Notes: generated by a model from the letters alone, not told the origin. A DNA stretch of 64,000 bases from Flavobacterium panacis (GCF_024649945.1 NZ_JANKMS010000001.1:124001-188000); one strand, 5' to 3'; counted from the first letter of the stretch, positions 32,114 to 42,853 are shown. Numbers and translations are program-made.

Positions 32114-34027
32114 ATGAATACAGTTGCTGAACATATTGCAGATTTTTTAAAAGAATACAAACCATTTGATAATTTAACTTTTCAGGAATTATCAGATATT
32201 GCTACGAATATTCGTGTCATTAATTTAGAAAAACATGCGGTATTATTTCAAAATAACGATCCGCTTCATGATAGTTTTTATGTTGTAGCTTCTGGTGTTA
32301 TCAATCTGACTACTATAGCAGATGCTGAAGAAACGATTATAAACAAATGTCACGAAGGCGATATTTTTGGTTTACGCCCGTTTTTTGCCAAAAACAACTA
32401 TATGATGACGGCTAAAGCACGTGAAGAAAGTATTATTTATGCTATTCCAATCGCTGTATTTAGACCTTTTGTGGCTAATAATTCAGACGTTTTAAACTTT
32501 TTATTGGAAAGTTTTGCTGTAAACTCACGTCATACAAAAGACAGCGTTAGTTCTAATGGTAAACTAATTTCTGATACTGATTTCTTAGATCAGCAATCAG
32601 AAATGCAATATATTCAATCTCTTAACTATAATAATTCGCCTTTAACTACACAGGCAACTTCCATTATAAAAGATGTAGCTATTTTAATGACAGATTCTAT
32701 GGTAGACAATATCATAATCTGCGAAAAGAATCATCCGATTGGTATTGTTACCAATGCCGATTTGTCATCAAAAATTGCAACAGGACGTTACCCTATTACC
32801 GAAACCATTGACAAAATCATGTCGTCACCGGTTGTTACAGTTTTAGAAAACGTTTCGCTTGCTGAAGCGCAATTACTTATGCTGAAACATAATGTAACTC
32901 ATTTATGCGTTACTAAAGACGGCACAAGTAAATCTGTAGTAAAAGGAATTATTTCTGAGCATGATCTTATTGTAGCTCAAGCCAGTAACCCTGGTGTATT
33001 AATTAAAGAAATTAAACGTTCACAGCTTCCAAAAGATTTAAAACAGATTCGTGATCGTTTATCAGATTTGATTCAGAATTCGATTCAAAAAAATATTCCG
33101 ATTTCACACGTTAGCAATATCGCTAGTGAAATTAATTTAGCAATCATTAAACGTGCTGTAGAGCTTTCTATTTTAGATTTAGGCTCCCCTCCTGCTCGTT
33201 TTGCATGGTTAAGTATTGGAAGTCAAGGGCGTAAAGAACAACTTTTACTTACAGATCAGGACAGTATCTTAATTTTTGAAGATGTTACGCCTGAGAAATA
33301 CAGAGAAGTAAAAGATTATTTCTTGAGACTTGCAAAAAGAACTACTTCTATATTAGAAAAAGTAGGCTACGACTATTGTCCAAATGGTCACATGGGAAGC
33401 AATATGTTGTGGTGTAAATCACTGAGTGACTGGACAAAACAATACAACAGCTGGATGAATACTCCAGGTGAAAACAGTAACGATTTGAGCAGTATTTTCT
33501 TTGATTATGAAATTGTTTTTGGAGAACCAAAAATTGAAGAAGCAATAGAAAATGTAATTTTCAAGAATGCTGTAAACAATACTCTATTTTTTGATTTCTT
33601 AGGAAATGATGCTTTAAAAAGAAATTCTCCATTAAGCTTCTTTAAGAAATTTATCGTCGAAGAAGATGGTCCGCATAAAGATAAATTCGATATAAAAACT
33701 CGCGCTTTAATGCCTTTGATTGACAGTGCTCGTTTATTAATCCTAAATGCAAACATCAAAGGTGTTCAAAATACTTATTTAAGATTTAAGCAGTTAGCAA
33801 TTACAGATTCCAAAAATGCAGAAATTTATTTAAGCTGTGCAGAAGCTTTCTTGACACTTTCTAAATTTAGAACTGTAGAAGGTTTAAAAAACGACGACTC
33901 TGGTCAATATATTAATTTAAGAGAAATGTCTAAAACCGATAAAGAGAAATTAAAAAATGCTTTAGCCCCAATGAAAGACCTTGAGGAACTAATTAAGAGT
34001 AAATTTCAATTGACACAATTCTCATAA
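32114..34027 (+). CDS. cNMP-binding / CBS / DUF294 nucleotidyltransferase protein
   Basis: The 637-residue protein has three regulatory or enzymatic parts. Residues about 10-130 are a cyclic-nucleotide-binding domain (DSFYVVASGVINLTTI, GDIFGLRPFFA). Residues about 175-295 are two CBS repeats (IKDVAILMTDSMVDN, PVVTVLENVSLAEAQLLM). From about 355 comes a DUF294 nucleotidyltransferase with the GSxGRxE..TDxD motif intact (GSQGRKEQLLLTDQDSIL), then a helical DUF294 C-terminal domain. It may transfer a nucleotide to a protein in response to an adenylate or cyclic nucleotide. The DnaQ-like gene starts 2 bp downstream. Confidence 0.85.
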   Translation: MNTVAEHIADFLKEYKPFDNLTFQELSDIATNIRVINLEKHAVLFQNNDPLHDSFYVVASGVINLTTIADAEETIINKCHEGDIFGLRPFFAKNNYMMTAKAREESIIYAIPIAVFRPFVANNSDVLNFLLESFAVNSRHTKDSVSSNGKLISDTDFLDQQSEMQYIQSLNYNNSPLTTQATSIIKDVAILMTDSMVDNIIICEKNHPIGIVTNADLSSKIATGRYPITETIDKIMSSPVVTVLENVSLAEAQLLMLKHNVTHLCVTKDGTSKSVVKGIISEHDLIVAQASNPGVLIKEIKRSQLPKDLKQIRDRLSDLIQNSIQKNIPISHVSNIASEINLAIIKRAVELSILDLGSPPARFAWLSIGSQGRKEQLLLTDQDSILIFEDVTPEKYREVKDYFLRLAKRTTSILEKVGYDYCPNGHMGSNMLWCKSLSDWTKQYNSWMNTPGENSNDLSSIFFDYEIVFGEPKIEEAIENVIFKNAVNNTLFFDFLGNDALKRNSPLSFFKKFIVEEDGPHKDKFDIKTRALMPLIDSARLLILNANIKGVQNTYLRFKQLAITDSKNAEIYLSCAEAFLTLSKFRTVEGLKNDDSGQYINLREMSKTDKEKLKNALAPMKDLEELIKSKFQLTQFS

Positions 34028-34028
34028 T

Positions 34029-34625
34029 ATGCTAGACTGGCTTAAAAATATCAATAAAGATTATCCAGAATTCTGGAAAGACTATTTAACTAAATTCGAA
34101 ACTAAACCTAATAGATTTGTTGTTTTATCAACTGAAACATCTGGTTTGAATCCGGATAAGGATGTTATATTGTCACTTGGCGCATTTTCAGTCATTGACA
34201 ACAGCATCGTGATCAAAGAAAGTTTTGAAACGGTTTTATTGCAATACAAGTATCTACAAGATAACGGACTTTCTAATGAATTTATCATCGAAAGCAAAAT
34301 GATGAAAATGCCGGAACCTGATGCATTGGAAGCTTTGGTGAATTTTATCGGAAATTCTATTCTGGTTGGACATCACATTAATTTTGATGTCGAAATGCTA
34401 AACGCCGCCTTGGAACGTTTGGATTGTGGACGTCTTAAAAATGAAGCTTTAGATGTTGATGTAATGTACAGAAAACTTACCGATATAAATGACAAACAGT
34501 TTTCGTTAGATGATTTATGCGAAATTTATAAAATTCCAAAAAGTGACAGAAATTCTTCTTCTGAAGACGCATACAGAATCGGTCTTTTATTTTTAAAATT
34601 GAAATCAAGATTAGGAATTAAATAA
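34029..34625 (+). CDS. DnaQ-like exonuclease-fold protein with altered active site
   Basis: The 198-residue protein has the DEDDh exonuclease fold. The Exo I strand reads VVLSTETSGLNPDKDVILSLGA (31-52), where the first catalytic Asp is replaced by Ser34; Glu36 is kept. Exo II keeps Asp120 (GHHINFDVEML). In Exo III the usual histidine is Asn175, with Asp180 kept (NSSSEDAYRIG). Two of five key residues are thus missing. It is translated with the CBS/nucleotidyltransferase gene, a pairing known from many bacteria. It may be a weak nuclease or a binding partner. Confidence 0.8.
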   Translation: MLDWLKNINKDYPEFWKDYLTKFETKPNRFVVLSTETSGLNPDKDVILSLGAFSVIDNSIVIKESFETVLLQYKYLQDNGLSNEFIIESKMMKMPEPDALEALVNFIGNSILVGHHINFDVEMLNAALERLDCGRLKNEALDVDVMYRKLTDINDKQFSLDDLCEIYKIPKSDRNSSSEDAYRIGLLFLKLKSRLGIK

Positions 34626-34674
34626 ATTTTAGAAATTCCAATTTCAAAGTACCAAATTCCAATATTCTATAAAA

Positions 34675-34707
34675 AAAAATGCCTCTTAAATTTTAAGAGG
34701 CATTTTT
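34675..34707. terminator. Bidirectional terminator before acs
   Basis: AAAAATGCCTCTTAA (34675-34689) pairs with TTAAGAGGCATTTTT (34693-34707) around a 3-nt loop, between convergent genes. Confidence 0.9.
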
Positions 34708-34724
34708 TATTATCTATATCTTAA

Positions 34725-36635
34725 TTAAGAAATTCTTTCTTTTATAATTTCTTCAACAATTTCTGGATTTAGTAAAGTTGAAGTATCTCCAAAACTAGAA
34801 AAATCTCCTTCAGCTATTTTACGTAAAATTCTACGCATAATTTTTCCTGAACGTGTTTTAGGCAAACCAGAAACGAACTGGATTTTATCTAATTTAGCAA
34901 TTGGCCCAATGTGATCTGCGATATATTGGTTAATCTCTTTAGTCAAGTTAGTTCTATCTCTAACTTCACCAGTTTCTTTTAGAATAACAAATCCGTATAA
35001 AGCATTTCCTTTAATATCGTGAGGGAAACCAACAATTGCAGATTCCGCTACAGCCGGGTGTTCGTTAATCGCATCTTCAATTGGCGCAGTTCCTAAATTG
35101 TGTCCAGAAACAATCACAACATCATCAACTCTACCTGTAATTCTGTAGTATCCAACTTCATCTCTTAAAGCTCCGTCGCCTGTAAAATATTTTCCAGGGA
35201 AAGCAGAGAAATAAGTTTCTTTGTAACGATCGTGATTGTTCCAAATTGTTCTAGCGATTCCAGGCCAAGGAAATTTAATACACAAACTTCCAACTACTTG
35301 GTTTCCTTCAATTTCATTTCTTTTTTCATCCATTAAAACTGGCTGAATTCCTGGTAAAGGCAAAGTTGCATAGGTAGGTTTTGTTGGCGTAACAAAAGAA
35401 ATTGGAGAAATCATAATTCCACCTGTTTCTGTCTGCCACCAAGTATCAACAACTGGACATCTCTTATCTCCTACGTGGTCATTGAACCAGTGCCAAGCTT
35501 CTTCGTTGATTGGTTCTCCAACAGATCCAATAACTTTAAGTGATTTAAGAGGATATTTTTGAATATAATCTAAACTTTCTTTTGCTAACGAACGGATTGC
35601 CGTTGGCGCAGTATAGAATTGTGTAATTTTATGTTTTTCGATAATTTCCCAAAAACGGCTAAAATCTGGATAAGAAGGAACTCCTTCAAAAATTACAGTT
35701 GTAGCTCCGTTCAATAATGGTCCATATAAAATATAAGAGTGACCTGTAATCCATCCAATATCTGCTGTACACCAGAAAATGTCATTATCTTCATAACTGA
35801 AAACATTTTTAAAAGTATACGCTGTGTAAACCATGTAACCAGCAGTAGTATGAACCATACCTTTTGGTTTTCCAGTTGATCCAGAAGTATATAGAATAAA
35901 CAAAGGATCTTCAGCATCCATAATTTCAGCAACACTATTGTCTAATGCAGCGTCTAATAATGGCTGTAACCAAACATCACGACCTTCTTTCATTTTTACC
36001 TCAGTATTAGTTCTTTTAGCCACTAAAACTTTTGATACAGATGGACAAGTTTCTAAGGCTTCATCAACAATTCCTTTTAAGTCAATTGTTTTATTTCCTC
36101 TATAACCACCATCAGAAGTAATTACCATTTTACATTCGCAATCGTTGATTCTCGCAGTTACAGCAGAAGCAGAAAATCCAGCAAATACAACAGAGTGAAT
36201 TGCTCCAATTCTAGCACAAGCTAAAACAGCAACAGCTAATTCTGGAATCATTGGTAAATAAATACAAACTCTGTCTCCTTTGCGAACACCTTGATCGCGA
36301 AGAACGTTTGCCATTTTTGAAACTCTTTCGTATAATTCGTTATACGTTATATGTAAAGCTTCTTCAGAAGGATCGTTTGGTTCAAAAATAATTGCCGTTT
36401 TATCTCCTCTTTTGCTTAAGTGTCTATCGATACAATTTTTGGTAATATTGACTTTAGCTTCTGTAAACCATTTTACTTCGGCTTCAGCCATATTGAAATC
36501 AACTACTTTTTCCCACTGTTGGTACCATGTGAAATTTTCTTCGGCTATTTTTCCCCAAAATTTTCTTGGCTCTCTTATTGACTTATTGTAATGCTTGAAA
36601 TATTGTTCTAAATTTTCAATTTTGTAATAGCTCAT
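34725..36635 (-). CDS. acs: Acetyl-CoA synthetase
   Basis: The 636-residue protein is a full-length AMP-forming acetyl-CoA synthetase. The AMP-binding loop is YTSGSTGKPKGMVHT (about 264-278). WWQTETGG and FTGDGALRDEVGYYRITGRVDDV follow in the expected order. The C-terminal lysine motif PKTRSGKIMRR (acetylated by Pat-type enzymes in other bacteria) is intact. It activates acetate to acetyl-CoA. Monocistronic, with a terminator at its end and a long gene-free stretch upstream. Confidence 0.95.
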   Translation of the reverse strand: MSYYKIENLEQYFKHYNKSIREPRKFWGKIAEENFTWYQQWEKVVDFNMAEAEVKWFTEAKVNITKNCIDRHLSKRGDKTAIIFEPNDPSEEALHITYNELYERVSKMANVLRDQGVRKGDRVCIYLPMIPELAVAVLACARIGAIHSVVFAGFSASAVTARINDCECKMVITSDGGYRGNKTIDLKGIVDEALETCPSVSKVLVAKRTNTEVKMKEGRDVWLQPLLDAALDNSVAEIMDAEDPLFILYTSGSTGKPKGMVHTTAGYMVYTAYTFKNVFSYEDNDIFWCTADIGWITGHSYILYGPLLNGATTVIFEGVPSYPDFSRFWEIIEKHKITQFYTAPTAIRSLAKESLDYIQKYPLKSLKVIGSVGEPINEEAWHWFNDHVGDKRCPVVDTWWQTETGGIMISPISFVTPTKPTYATLPLPGIQPVLMDEKRNEIEGNQVVGSLCIKFPWPGIARTIWNNHDRYKETYFSAFPGKYFTGDGALRDEVGYYRITGRVDDVVIVSGHNLGTAPIEDAINEHPAVAESAIVGFPHDIKGNALYGFVILKETGEVRDRTNLTKEINQYIADHIGPIAKLDKIQFVSGLPKTRSGKIMRRILRKIAEGDFSSFGDTSTLLNPEIVEEIIKERIS

Positions 36636-36796
36636 CTGTTAACTGGAATTTTTTATAAATGTATTAAATCTGAATGTATTCTTAAAACAATTTAATTCAT
36701 AAATTTTATCAAAAAAAAGCATTTAGTTAATAAAATATGATAATTATTTGCATTTGTTTCAATTTTTTATTTTCTAAAACAAATTAAAAGAAAAAA

Positions 36797-36824
36797 AGGC
36801 ATAATAAAATAGAATATTATGCCT
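36797..36824. terminator. Hairpin in the acs-ilvC spacer
   Basis: AGGCATAAT (36797-36805) and ATTATGCCT (36816-36824) form a 9-bp stem flanked by A- and T-runs. It lies about 160 bp upstream of acs. Because acs is minus-strand, it may stop plus-strand transcripts or read-through from the ilv operon. Confidence 0.6.
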
Positions 36825-36973
36825 TTTTAATTTAACAAATTTCAATAACAATTAATCTTGTAAACTGCTTTACAATACTTTTCTCTATTTTGAAAATAGC
36901 AGCATCATTATTAATTAAAACAGAAATTTCAACAAGTATATTTTATTAAATATACCCCATTATTAGGGATCAG

Positions 36974-37011
36974 CTTCACTTAACTTGTTCTCACAGAAAA
37001 GTTAAGTGAGC
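36974..37011. other. Second hairpin in the acs-ilvC spacer
   Basis: GCTTCACTTAACTT and AAGTTAAGTGAGC pair at 10 or more consecutive positions (CACTTAACTT with AAGTTAAGTG). No gene is seen in the 493-bp spacer 36636-37128; apart from the hairpins it is AT-rich. Confidence 0.4.
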
Positions 37012-37088
37012 AATATGCATCTATATCTATTATCTTTAATAAGTGCTTACTAATTCAAAATATTACAAATCATTGATACAGTGCAAAA

Positions 37089-37111
37089 CCCGCAAAATCC
37101 AATTTTGCGGG
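37089..37111 (-). terminator. Terminator of the ilv operon
   Basis: CCCGCAAAAT (37089-37098) pairs with ATTTTGCGGG (37102-37111) around a 3-nt loop. In the minus direction it is followed by TTTTGC. It lies 18 bp after ilvC. Confidence 0.8.
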
Positions 37112-37128
37112 AATTCCCAATTTCTTAA

Positions 37129-38598
37129 TTATCCAATTTTTTTCATTGCTGTCATAGACTCTCTCAACCAAGCTCCTACTTCTTCGATAGGATGTTGACG
37201 GATTTCTCTATTTACAGCGATCAATACTGCATTATCAACTGCATTTGAAGTTGAAAATGGTTTTCCGATGATATTAGTTTCTACTTTTTTCATGAATTCA
37301 GTCAATAAAGGCTTACATGCATGATCAAATAAATAACATCCGTACTCAGCAGTATCAGAAATTACACGGTTCATTTCGAATAATTTCTTTCTAGCGATTG
37401 TGTTTGCAATTAACGGTAATTCGTGTAATGACTCATAGTAAGCTGATTCTTCGATAATTCCAGCTTCAGTCATAGTTTCGAAAGCTAACTCAACACCAGC
37501 TTTAACCATTGCAATCATTAATACTCCATTATCAAAATATTCTTGTTCTGAGATTGGAGCTTCTTGTGGAGCTGTTTTCTCGAAGTTAGTTTCTCCTGTT
37601 GCAGCTCTCCATTTCAATAAGTTAACATCGTCATTTGCCCAGTCAGCCATCATAGTGCTAGAGAATTCTCCAGAAATGATATCGTCTTGGTGTTTTTGGA
37701 ATAATGGACGCATAATATCTTTCAATTCTTCAGCCAATTCGTAAGCTTCGATTTTTGAAGGGTTGTTCAAACGATCCATCATATTTGTGATACCACCGTG
37801 TTTCAAAGCCTCAGTAATAGTTTCCCATCCAAATTGGATTAATTTTGAAGCATAAGCAGCATCGATTCCTTTTTCAACCATTTTATCAAAACATAAAATA
37901 GATCCAGTCTGCAATAAACCACAAAGAATAGTTTGCTCACCCATTAAATCTGATTTTACTTCAGCTACGAAAGATGATCTTAAAACTCCAGCTCTGTGAC
38001 CTCCAGTTGCTACAGCGTAAGCTTTTGCTTGATCTAAACCAAAACCGTTTGGATCATTTTCTGGGTGAACAGCGATAAGAGTTGGAACTCCAAATCCTCT
38101 TTTGTATTCTTCACGAACCTCAGATCCTGGACATTTAGGAGCGCACATAATTACTGTGATGTCTTTACGAACTTGCATTCCTTCTTCTACAATATTAAAT
38201 CCGTGAGAATAAGATAAAGTAGAACCTTGTTTCATTAATGGCATAATAGCAGTTACCACAGCTGTATGTTGTTTGTCTGGTGTAAGGTTACAAACTAAGT
38301 CTGCAGTTGGAATCAATTCTTCGTAAGTTCCCACTTTGAAACCATTTTCAGTAGCATTTTTGAAAGAAGCTCTCTTTTCAGCAATTGCATCTGCACGTAA
38401 TGCATAAGAAATATCTAAACCAGAATCTCTCATGTTTAATCCTTGATTCAAACCTTGTGCTCCACAACCAACAATTACAACTTTTTTTCCAGCTAATGCT
38501 GCAATTCCGTCTGCAAATTCTGATTGCTCCATAAATTCGCAAACTCCTAATTGTTCTAATTGTAATCTAAGTGGTAATGTATTGAAATAATTTGCCAT
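37129..38598 (-). CDS. ilvC: Ketol-acid reductoisomerase, class II
   Basis: With 489 residues this is the long (class II, E. coli-like) form with a duplicated C-terminal knotted domain. The NADPH-binding motif [21 protein letters not shown] lies at about 35-55. [25 protein letters not shown] and the Mg-binding [15 protein letters not shown] region are clear. It converts acetolactate and acetohydroxybutyrate to dihydroxy acids. It is the last gene of ilvD-B-N-C and the terminator follows. Confidence 0.95.
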   Translation of the reverse strand: MANYFNTLPLRLQLEQLGVCEFMEQSEFADGIAALAGKKVVIVGCGAQGLNQGLNMRDSGLDISYALRADAIAEKRASFKNATENGFKVGTYEELIPTADLVCNLTPDKQHTAVVTAIMPLMKQGSTLSYSHGFNIVEEGMQVRKDITVIMCAPKCPGSEVREEYKRGFGVPTLIAVHPENDPNGFGLDQAKAYAVATGGHRAGVLRSSFVAEVKSDLMGEQTILCGLLQTGSILCFDKMVEKGIDAAYASKLIQFGWETITEALKHGGITNMMDRLNNPSKIEAYELAEELKDIMRPLFQKHQDDIISGEFSSTMMADWANDDVNLLKWRAATGETNFEKTAPQEAPISEQEYFDNGVLMIAMVKAGVELAFETMTEAGIIEESAYYESLHELPLIANTIARKKLFEMNRVISDTAEYGCYLFDHACKPLLTEFMKKVETNIIGKPFSTSNAVDNAVLIAVNREIRQHPIEEVGAWLRESMTAMKKIG

Positions 38599-38658
38599 TT
38601 TTGTTTTAATATTTAATGAAATGAAATTTAATAATTGATATATATAACTAAGATTTTA

Positions 38659-39180
38659 TTATTTAAAGGTTTCTAACAAAGCTGAAATCTCCATTTTTTG
38701 TTTTGAAACCGAAATTCTTCCAGAACGTACAAACTGCATAATTCCGTATGGTTTGAATTTTTCGTATAATTCTTCAATTTCAGAACGTCTTCCTGATTTT
38801 GAAATCACAAAGAAATCACGAGAAACTGTTACAATTGTTGACTGGCTTTCTTTGATGATATTCTGAATTTGTTTTTCGTCGAATAACAAACTTGAAGCGA
38901 TTTTGAATAAAGCATTTTCTAAGAAAATCGTTTCTTCATCTGTGTGATAAAATGCTTTTATAACTTCAATTTGTTTCTCAATTTGTCCTACAATATTCTG
39001 AACCCATTTCTCTGTAGTATTTACTACAATGATAAATCTTGAAACATTCTCTATTTCTGATTCAGAAACATTTAGACTTAATATGTTAATGTGACGCTTT
39101 AAGAATATTCCAGATATTCTATTCAACAATCCCACATTATTTTCTGAGTATACCGATATGGTAAATGTTTTATCTTCCAT
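38659..39180 (-). CDS. ilvN: Acetolactate synthase small (regulatory) subunit
   Basis: The start at 39180 (MEDKTFTISVYSENNVGLLNRISGIFLKRHINI) fits the family; a longer frame adds nine residues inside an inverted repeat. The ACT domain covers about 1-75, with the valine-binding GLLNRISGIF loop. The 173-residue length is normal. It gives valine feedback control to the large subunit, encoded just upstream. Confidence 0.9.
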   Translation of the reverse strand: MEDKTFTISVYSENNVGLLNRISGIFLKRHINILSLNVSESEIENVSRFIIVVNTTEKWVQNIVGQIEKQIEVIKAFYHTDEETIFLENALFKIASSLLFDEKQIQNIIKESQSTIVTVSRDFFVISKSGRRSEIEELYEKFKPYGIMQFVRSGRISVSKQKMEISALLETFK

Positions 39181-39200
39181 TTTGTTTTTTAGTTTTATTT

Positions 39201-39232
39201 GTTTCAATCCCGATAGCTATCGAGACTGAAAC
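39201..39232. repeat. Inverted repeat in the ilvB-ilvN spacer
   Basis: GTTTCA (39201-39206) and TGAAAC (39227-39232) flank the palindrome CGATAGCTATCG (39211-39222). Both words recur in other spacers of this window. Confidence 0.55.
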
Positions 39233-39245
39233 ATGAAACTTCTTT

Positions 39246-40934
39246 TTAGCTTAATCTAATTTCTGAAACGCAAGCTCCGGTTGGAATCATTGGGAATACA
39301 TTATTCTCCTTTTCCACCATGACTTCCAAGAAGTAAGAATCTTTAGAAGCTAACATTTCTGCTACCGCTGCATCTAAATCTTCACGTTGTGTTACTTTTT
39401 TAGATTTAATATGATACCCTTCTGCAATGGCAACAAAATTTGGATTGATCATTTTTGTTGATGCATAACGGTTGTCAAAGAACAATTCCTGCCATTGACG
39501 TACCATTCCTAAAAATTCATTATTTAAAATAACAATCTTAACAGGAACCTGAGTTTGGAAAATCGTTCCCAATTCCTGAATTGTCATTTGGAATCCACCA
39601 TCACCAATAATCGCTACAACTTCGCGTTCTGGTTTTCCCATTTTTGCTCCAATTGCCGCTGGAAGTGCAAATCCCATTGTTCCTAAACCTCCAGAAGTAA
39701 TATTACTTTTAGTTGAGTTGAATTTTGCATAACGGCAAGCAAACATTTGGTGCTGTCCAACATCTGTTACGATAATTGCATCACCTTTTGAATGTTTATT
39801 AATCATTTCAACAGTTTCTCCCATTGAAATTCCTTTACCATTCGTTGGATTTAATTCTTCTTTAATAACTGAATTGAATTCAATTTCTCTTAGAGCTTTA
39901 AATTCGTTAAGCCATAAATCGTGAGATTTTGCCTCTAATAACGGTAATAAAGCCGCTAAAGATTCTTTAACATCGCCTAAAACAGCTATTTCAGTCTTAA
40001 CGTTTTTATCAATTTCTGCAGGATCAATTTCGAAATGAATAACTTTTGCTTGTTTTGCATAAGTGTTTAAGTTTCCTGTAACACGGTCGTCAAAACGCAT
40101 TCCGAAAGCAATTAAAACATCACATTCGTTAGTCAATAAATTAGGCGCATAATTTCCGTGCATTCCTAACATCCCTACATTTAATGGGTGATCTGTCGGT
40201 AAAGCTGAAAGTCCTAAAATGGTCCATGCAGACGGAATTCCAGATTTTTCTATTACTGCTTTGAATTCTGCTTCTGCTTGACCTAAAATAATTCCTTGTC
40301 CAAAAACGATTAAAGGTTTTTTCGCAGAATTAATCAAAGCTGCCGCTTCAGATACTTTATCTAAATTCAATTTCGGAACTGGAACATAACTTCTAATTCC
40401 AGTACATTTTTCATAACTAAAATCAAACTCGTCAAACTGAGCATTTTTAGTAATATCAATCAATACAGGTCCTGGACGTCCAGAACGAGCAATATAAAAT
40501 GCTTTTGCAATAATTTCTGGAATTTGAGAAGCTTCTGTTACCTGAAAATTCCATTTTGTAACTGGAGTTGAAATTCCGATAATATCAGTTTCTTGAAATG
40601 CATCAGAACCTAATAAATGTCTTCCAACTTGTCCTGTAATACAAACCATTGGAGTTGAATCAATCTGAGCATCAGCGATTCCTGTAACTAAATTAGTTGC
40701 TCCTGGTCCAGAAGTAGCAATTGCCACCCCTACTTTTCCTGTAGCTCTCGCATAACCTTGAGCTGCATGTGTTGCACCTTGTTCGTGACGTACTAAAACG
40801 TGGTGTAATTGATCTTGAAATTTGTATAATTCATCGTAAACTGGCATGATTGCTCCACCTGGATAACCATAAATTAAGTCTACTCCTTCTGCTAATAAAC
40901 ATCTTATAACGGCTTCTGCCCCTGATATTCTCAT
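39246..40934 (-). CDS. ilvB: Acetolactate synthase large (catalytic) subunit
   Basis: Start 40934 (MRISGAEAVIRCLLAEGVDLIYGYPGGAIMPVYDEL) matches the family; a longer frame adds eight residues. The catalytic glutamate is in VRHEQGATHAAQGYARATG. The thiamine-diphosphate motif GDGGFQMTIQELGTIFQTQVPVKIVILNN lies at about 445-473. The 562-residue enzyme makes acetolactate from pyruvate, the first step of valine and leucine synthesis. Confidence 0.95.
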   Translation of the reverse strand: MRISGAEAVIRCLLAEGVDLIYGYPGGAIMPVYDELYKFQDQLHHVLVRHEQGATHAAQGYARATGKVGVAIATSGPGATNLVTGIADAQIDSTPMVCITGQVGRHLLGSDAFQETDIIGISTPVTKWNFQVTEASQIPEIIAKAFYIARSGRPGPVLIDITKNAQFDEFDFSYEKCTGIRSYVPVPKLNLDKVSEAAALINSAKKPLIVFGQGIILGQAEAEFKAVIEKSGIPSAWTILGLSALPTDHPLNVGMLGMHGNYAPNLLTNECDVLIAFGMRFDDRVTGNLNTYAKQAKVIHFEIDPAEIDKNVKTEIAVLGDVKESLAALLPLLEAKSHDLWLNEFKALREIEFNSVIKEELNPTNGKGISMGETVEMINKHSKGDAIIVTDVGQHQMFACRYAKFNSTKSNITSGGLGTMGFALPAAIGAKMGKPEREVVAIIGDGGFQMTIQELGTIFQTQVPVKIVILNNEFLGMVRQWQELFFDNRYASTKMINPNFVAIAEGYHIKSKKVTQREDLDAAVAEMLASKDSYFLEVMVEKENNVFPMIPTGACVSEIRLS

Positions 40935-40949
40935 AGTATATTGTTTTTT

Positions 40950-41080
40950 CAATATCAAAAATCAATTTCAAAATTCAATGGCAATGGTAAATTTCAATTT
41001 CAATTATAAATTTTAAATTGAATTTTTATTTATTGCTATTTGATTTTTGCTATTGTCATTGCTATTGATTTTTGATATTG
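40950..41080. repeat. Nested inverted repeat in the ilvD-ilvB spacer
   Basis: A perfect 17-bp pair of arms lies at 40950-40966 and 41064-41080 (CAATATCAAAAATCAAT and its complement). Between them are further ATTGAATTTT/AAATTCAAT and TTGCTATT repeats that can pair. The spacer sits inside an operon, so full termination here would cut off ilvB, ilvN and ilvC. Confidence 0.65.
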
Positions 41081-41091
41081 TTATTTTAAAA

Positions 41092-42765
41092 TTAATTATC
41101 GGTAACGCAACCTGTTGATGCACTAGAAACCGATTTAGCGTATTTAAGTAAAACCCCTCTGTCAACTTTTAATTTCGGCTGAATCCAAGCCGCTTTTCTA
41201 GCTGCAAATTCTTCGTCAGATATCTTCAGGTCGATAGTATTTTTTACTGCATCGATAGCGATTAAATCTCCATCTTTTACTAGCGCAATACCTCCACCGT
41301 CATATGCTTCTGGTGTAACGTGTCCTACCACGAAACCGTGCGAACCGCCCGAGAATCTACCGTCTGTAATTAGTGCACAGCTGCTTCCTAATCCAGCACC
41401 GATAATGGCAGATGTAGGTTTTAGCATTTCAGGCATTCCCGGACCACCTTTTGGTCCACAACCTCTAATGACGACTACATTACCTGGTTTAATTTTTCCG
41501 GCTTGAAGACCTGGAATTACTTCAAATTCACCTTCAAATACAACAGCTGGTCCTTCGAAATATTCTCCTTCTTTTCCACTGATTTTTGCTACAGCACCTT
41601 CAGAAGCAAGATTTCCGTATAAAACCTGAATATTTCCTGTTGGTTTTAATGCTTTTTGAATTTCGTGAATCACTTCTTGTCCGTCTTGTAAATCTGGAGT
41701 CGAAGCTAAGTTTTCAGCAACTGTTTTTCCTGTTACAGTTAAACAATCTCCGTGGATTAATCCCACTTTCAATAAATATTTCATTACTGCAGGAATACCT
41801 CCTACTTCGTGAATATCTTCCATCATGTATTTACCACTTGGTTTCATATCAGCAAGAACTGGAGTTCTATCATTAATTGCTTGAAAATCATCCAAAGTGA
41901 TTGTGATTCCAACTGAATGTGCCATTGCAATTAAGTGCATAACTGCATTTGTAGAACCACCTAAAACTGCTACAATTGTAATAGCATTTTCAAAAGCCTT
42001 ACGAGTCATAATGTCTCTTGGCTTGATATCTTTTTCTAATAATATTTTGATTGCTTTTCCAGCTTCTAGACATTCGTCTCTCTTTTCTTGACTTAATGCT
42101 GGATTAGAAGAACTATAAGGCAAACTCATTCCTAATGCTTCAATAGCAGAAGACATTGTATTTGCAGTATACATACCACCACAAGCACCAGCACCTGGAC
42201 AAGCATTTTGAATTACACCTTTAAAATCTTCTGGAGTGATTTCGCCTTTTACCTTTTTTCCTAAAGCTTCAAAAGCAGAAACGATATTTAAAGATTCTCC
42301 TTTCCATTTTCCAGAGTGAATGGAACCTCCGTAAATCATCATTGATGGACGGTTTAATCTTCCCATTGCGATTAATGCTCCAGGCATATTTTTATCACAA
42401 CCAGGAATTGCGATGATACTATCGTACCACTGCGCTCCCGCAACTGTTTCAATAGAATCTGCAATAACATCACGAGAAACTAATGAATAACGCATTCCTT
42501 CAGTTCCGTTAGAAATACCGTCACTGACACCAATGGTATTAAAAATAAGTCCGACAAGATCTGCATCCCAAACACCTTTTTTAACATCTTTTGCTAAATC
42601 GTTCAAGTGCATGTTGCAAGTGTTACCATCGTAACCCATGCTCACAATTCCAACTTGTGCTTTCTTTAAATCTTCTTCAGTTAAACCAATTCCGTACAAC
42701 ATTGCTTGCGCCGCAGGCTGTGTTTGATCTTGAGTGATGGTCTTGCTGTACTTATTTAATTCCAT
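41092..42765 (-). CDS. ilvD: Dihydroxy-acid dehydratase
   Basis: The 557-residue protein has the IlvD/Edd Fe-S motifs: [19 protein letters not shown] (about 118-136), [30 protein letters not shown], and [19 protein letters not shown] near the end. It converts dihydroxy acids to 2-oxo acids using an Fe-S cluster. It is the first enzyme gene after the leader peptide and attenuator, and is thus directly under branched-chain amino-acid control. Confidence 0.95.
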   Translation of the reverse strand: MELNKYSKTITQDQTQPAAQAMLYGIGLTEEDLKKAQVGIVSMGYDGNTCNMHLNDLAKDVKKGVWDADLVGLIFNTIGVSDGISNGTEGMRYSLVSRDVIADSIETVAGAQWYDSIIAIPGCDKNMPGALIAMGRLNRPSMMIYGGSIHSGKWKGESLNIVSAFEALGKKVKGEITPEDFKGVIQNACPGAGACGGMYTANTMSSAIEALGMSLPYSSSNPALSQEKRDECLEAGKAIKILLEKDIKPRDIMTRKAFENAITIVAVLGGSTNAVMHLIAMAHSVGITITLDDFQAINDRTPVLADMKPSGKYMMEDIHEVGGIPAVMKYLLKVGLIHGDCLTVTGKTVAENLASTPDLQDGQEVIHEIQKALKPTGNIQVLYGNLASEGAVAKISGKEGEYFEGPAVVFEGEFEVIPGLQAGKIKPGNVVVIRGCGPKGGPGMPEMLKPTSAIIGAGLGSSCALITDGRFSGGSHGFVVGHVTPEAYDGGGIALVKDGDLIAIDAVKNTIDLKISDEEFAARKAAWIQPKLKVDRGVLLKYAKSVSSASTGCVTDN

Positions 42766-42799
42766 TATTGCTTATTTTATTTTTTTTAATTTTTTATTC

Positions 42800-42830
42800 A
42801 AAAAAAAACCTTCCAGTATTTGGAAGGTTT
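42800..42830 (-). terminator. Attenuator terminator upstream of ilvD
   Basis: AAACCTTCCA (42806-42815) pairs with TGGAAGGTTT (42821-42830) around a 5-nt loop. In the minus direction the stem is followed by a nine-base T-run. It lies between the Ile/Val-rich leader peptide and ilvD. Confidence 0.85.
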
Positions 42831-42853
42831 CTAATATAGTTTTTCAATTATAT

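Noticed and set aside
36840..36960. Possible small RNA in the acs-ilvC spacer
   Set aside because: The stretch is AT-rich with hairpins at its sides, but no promoter plus terminator pair defines a transcript.
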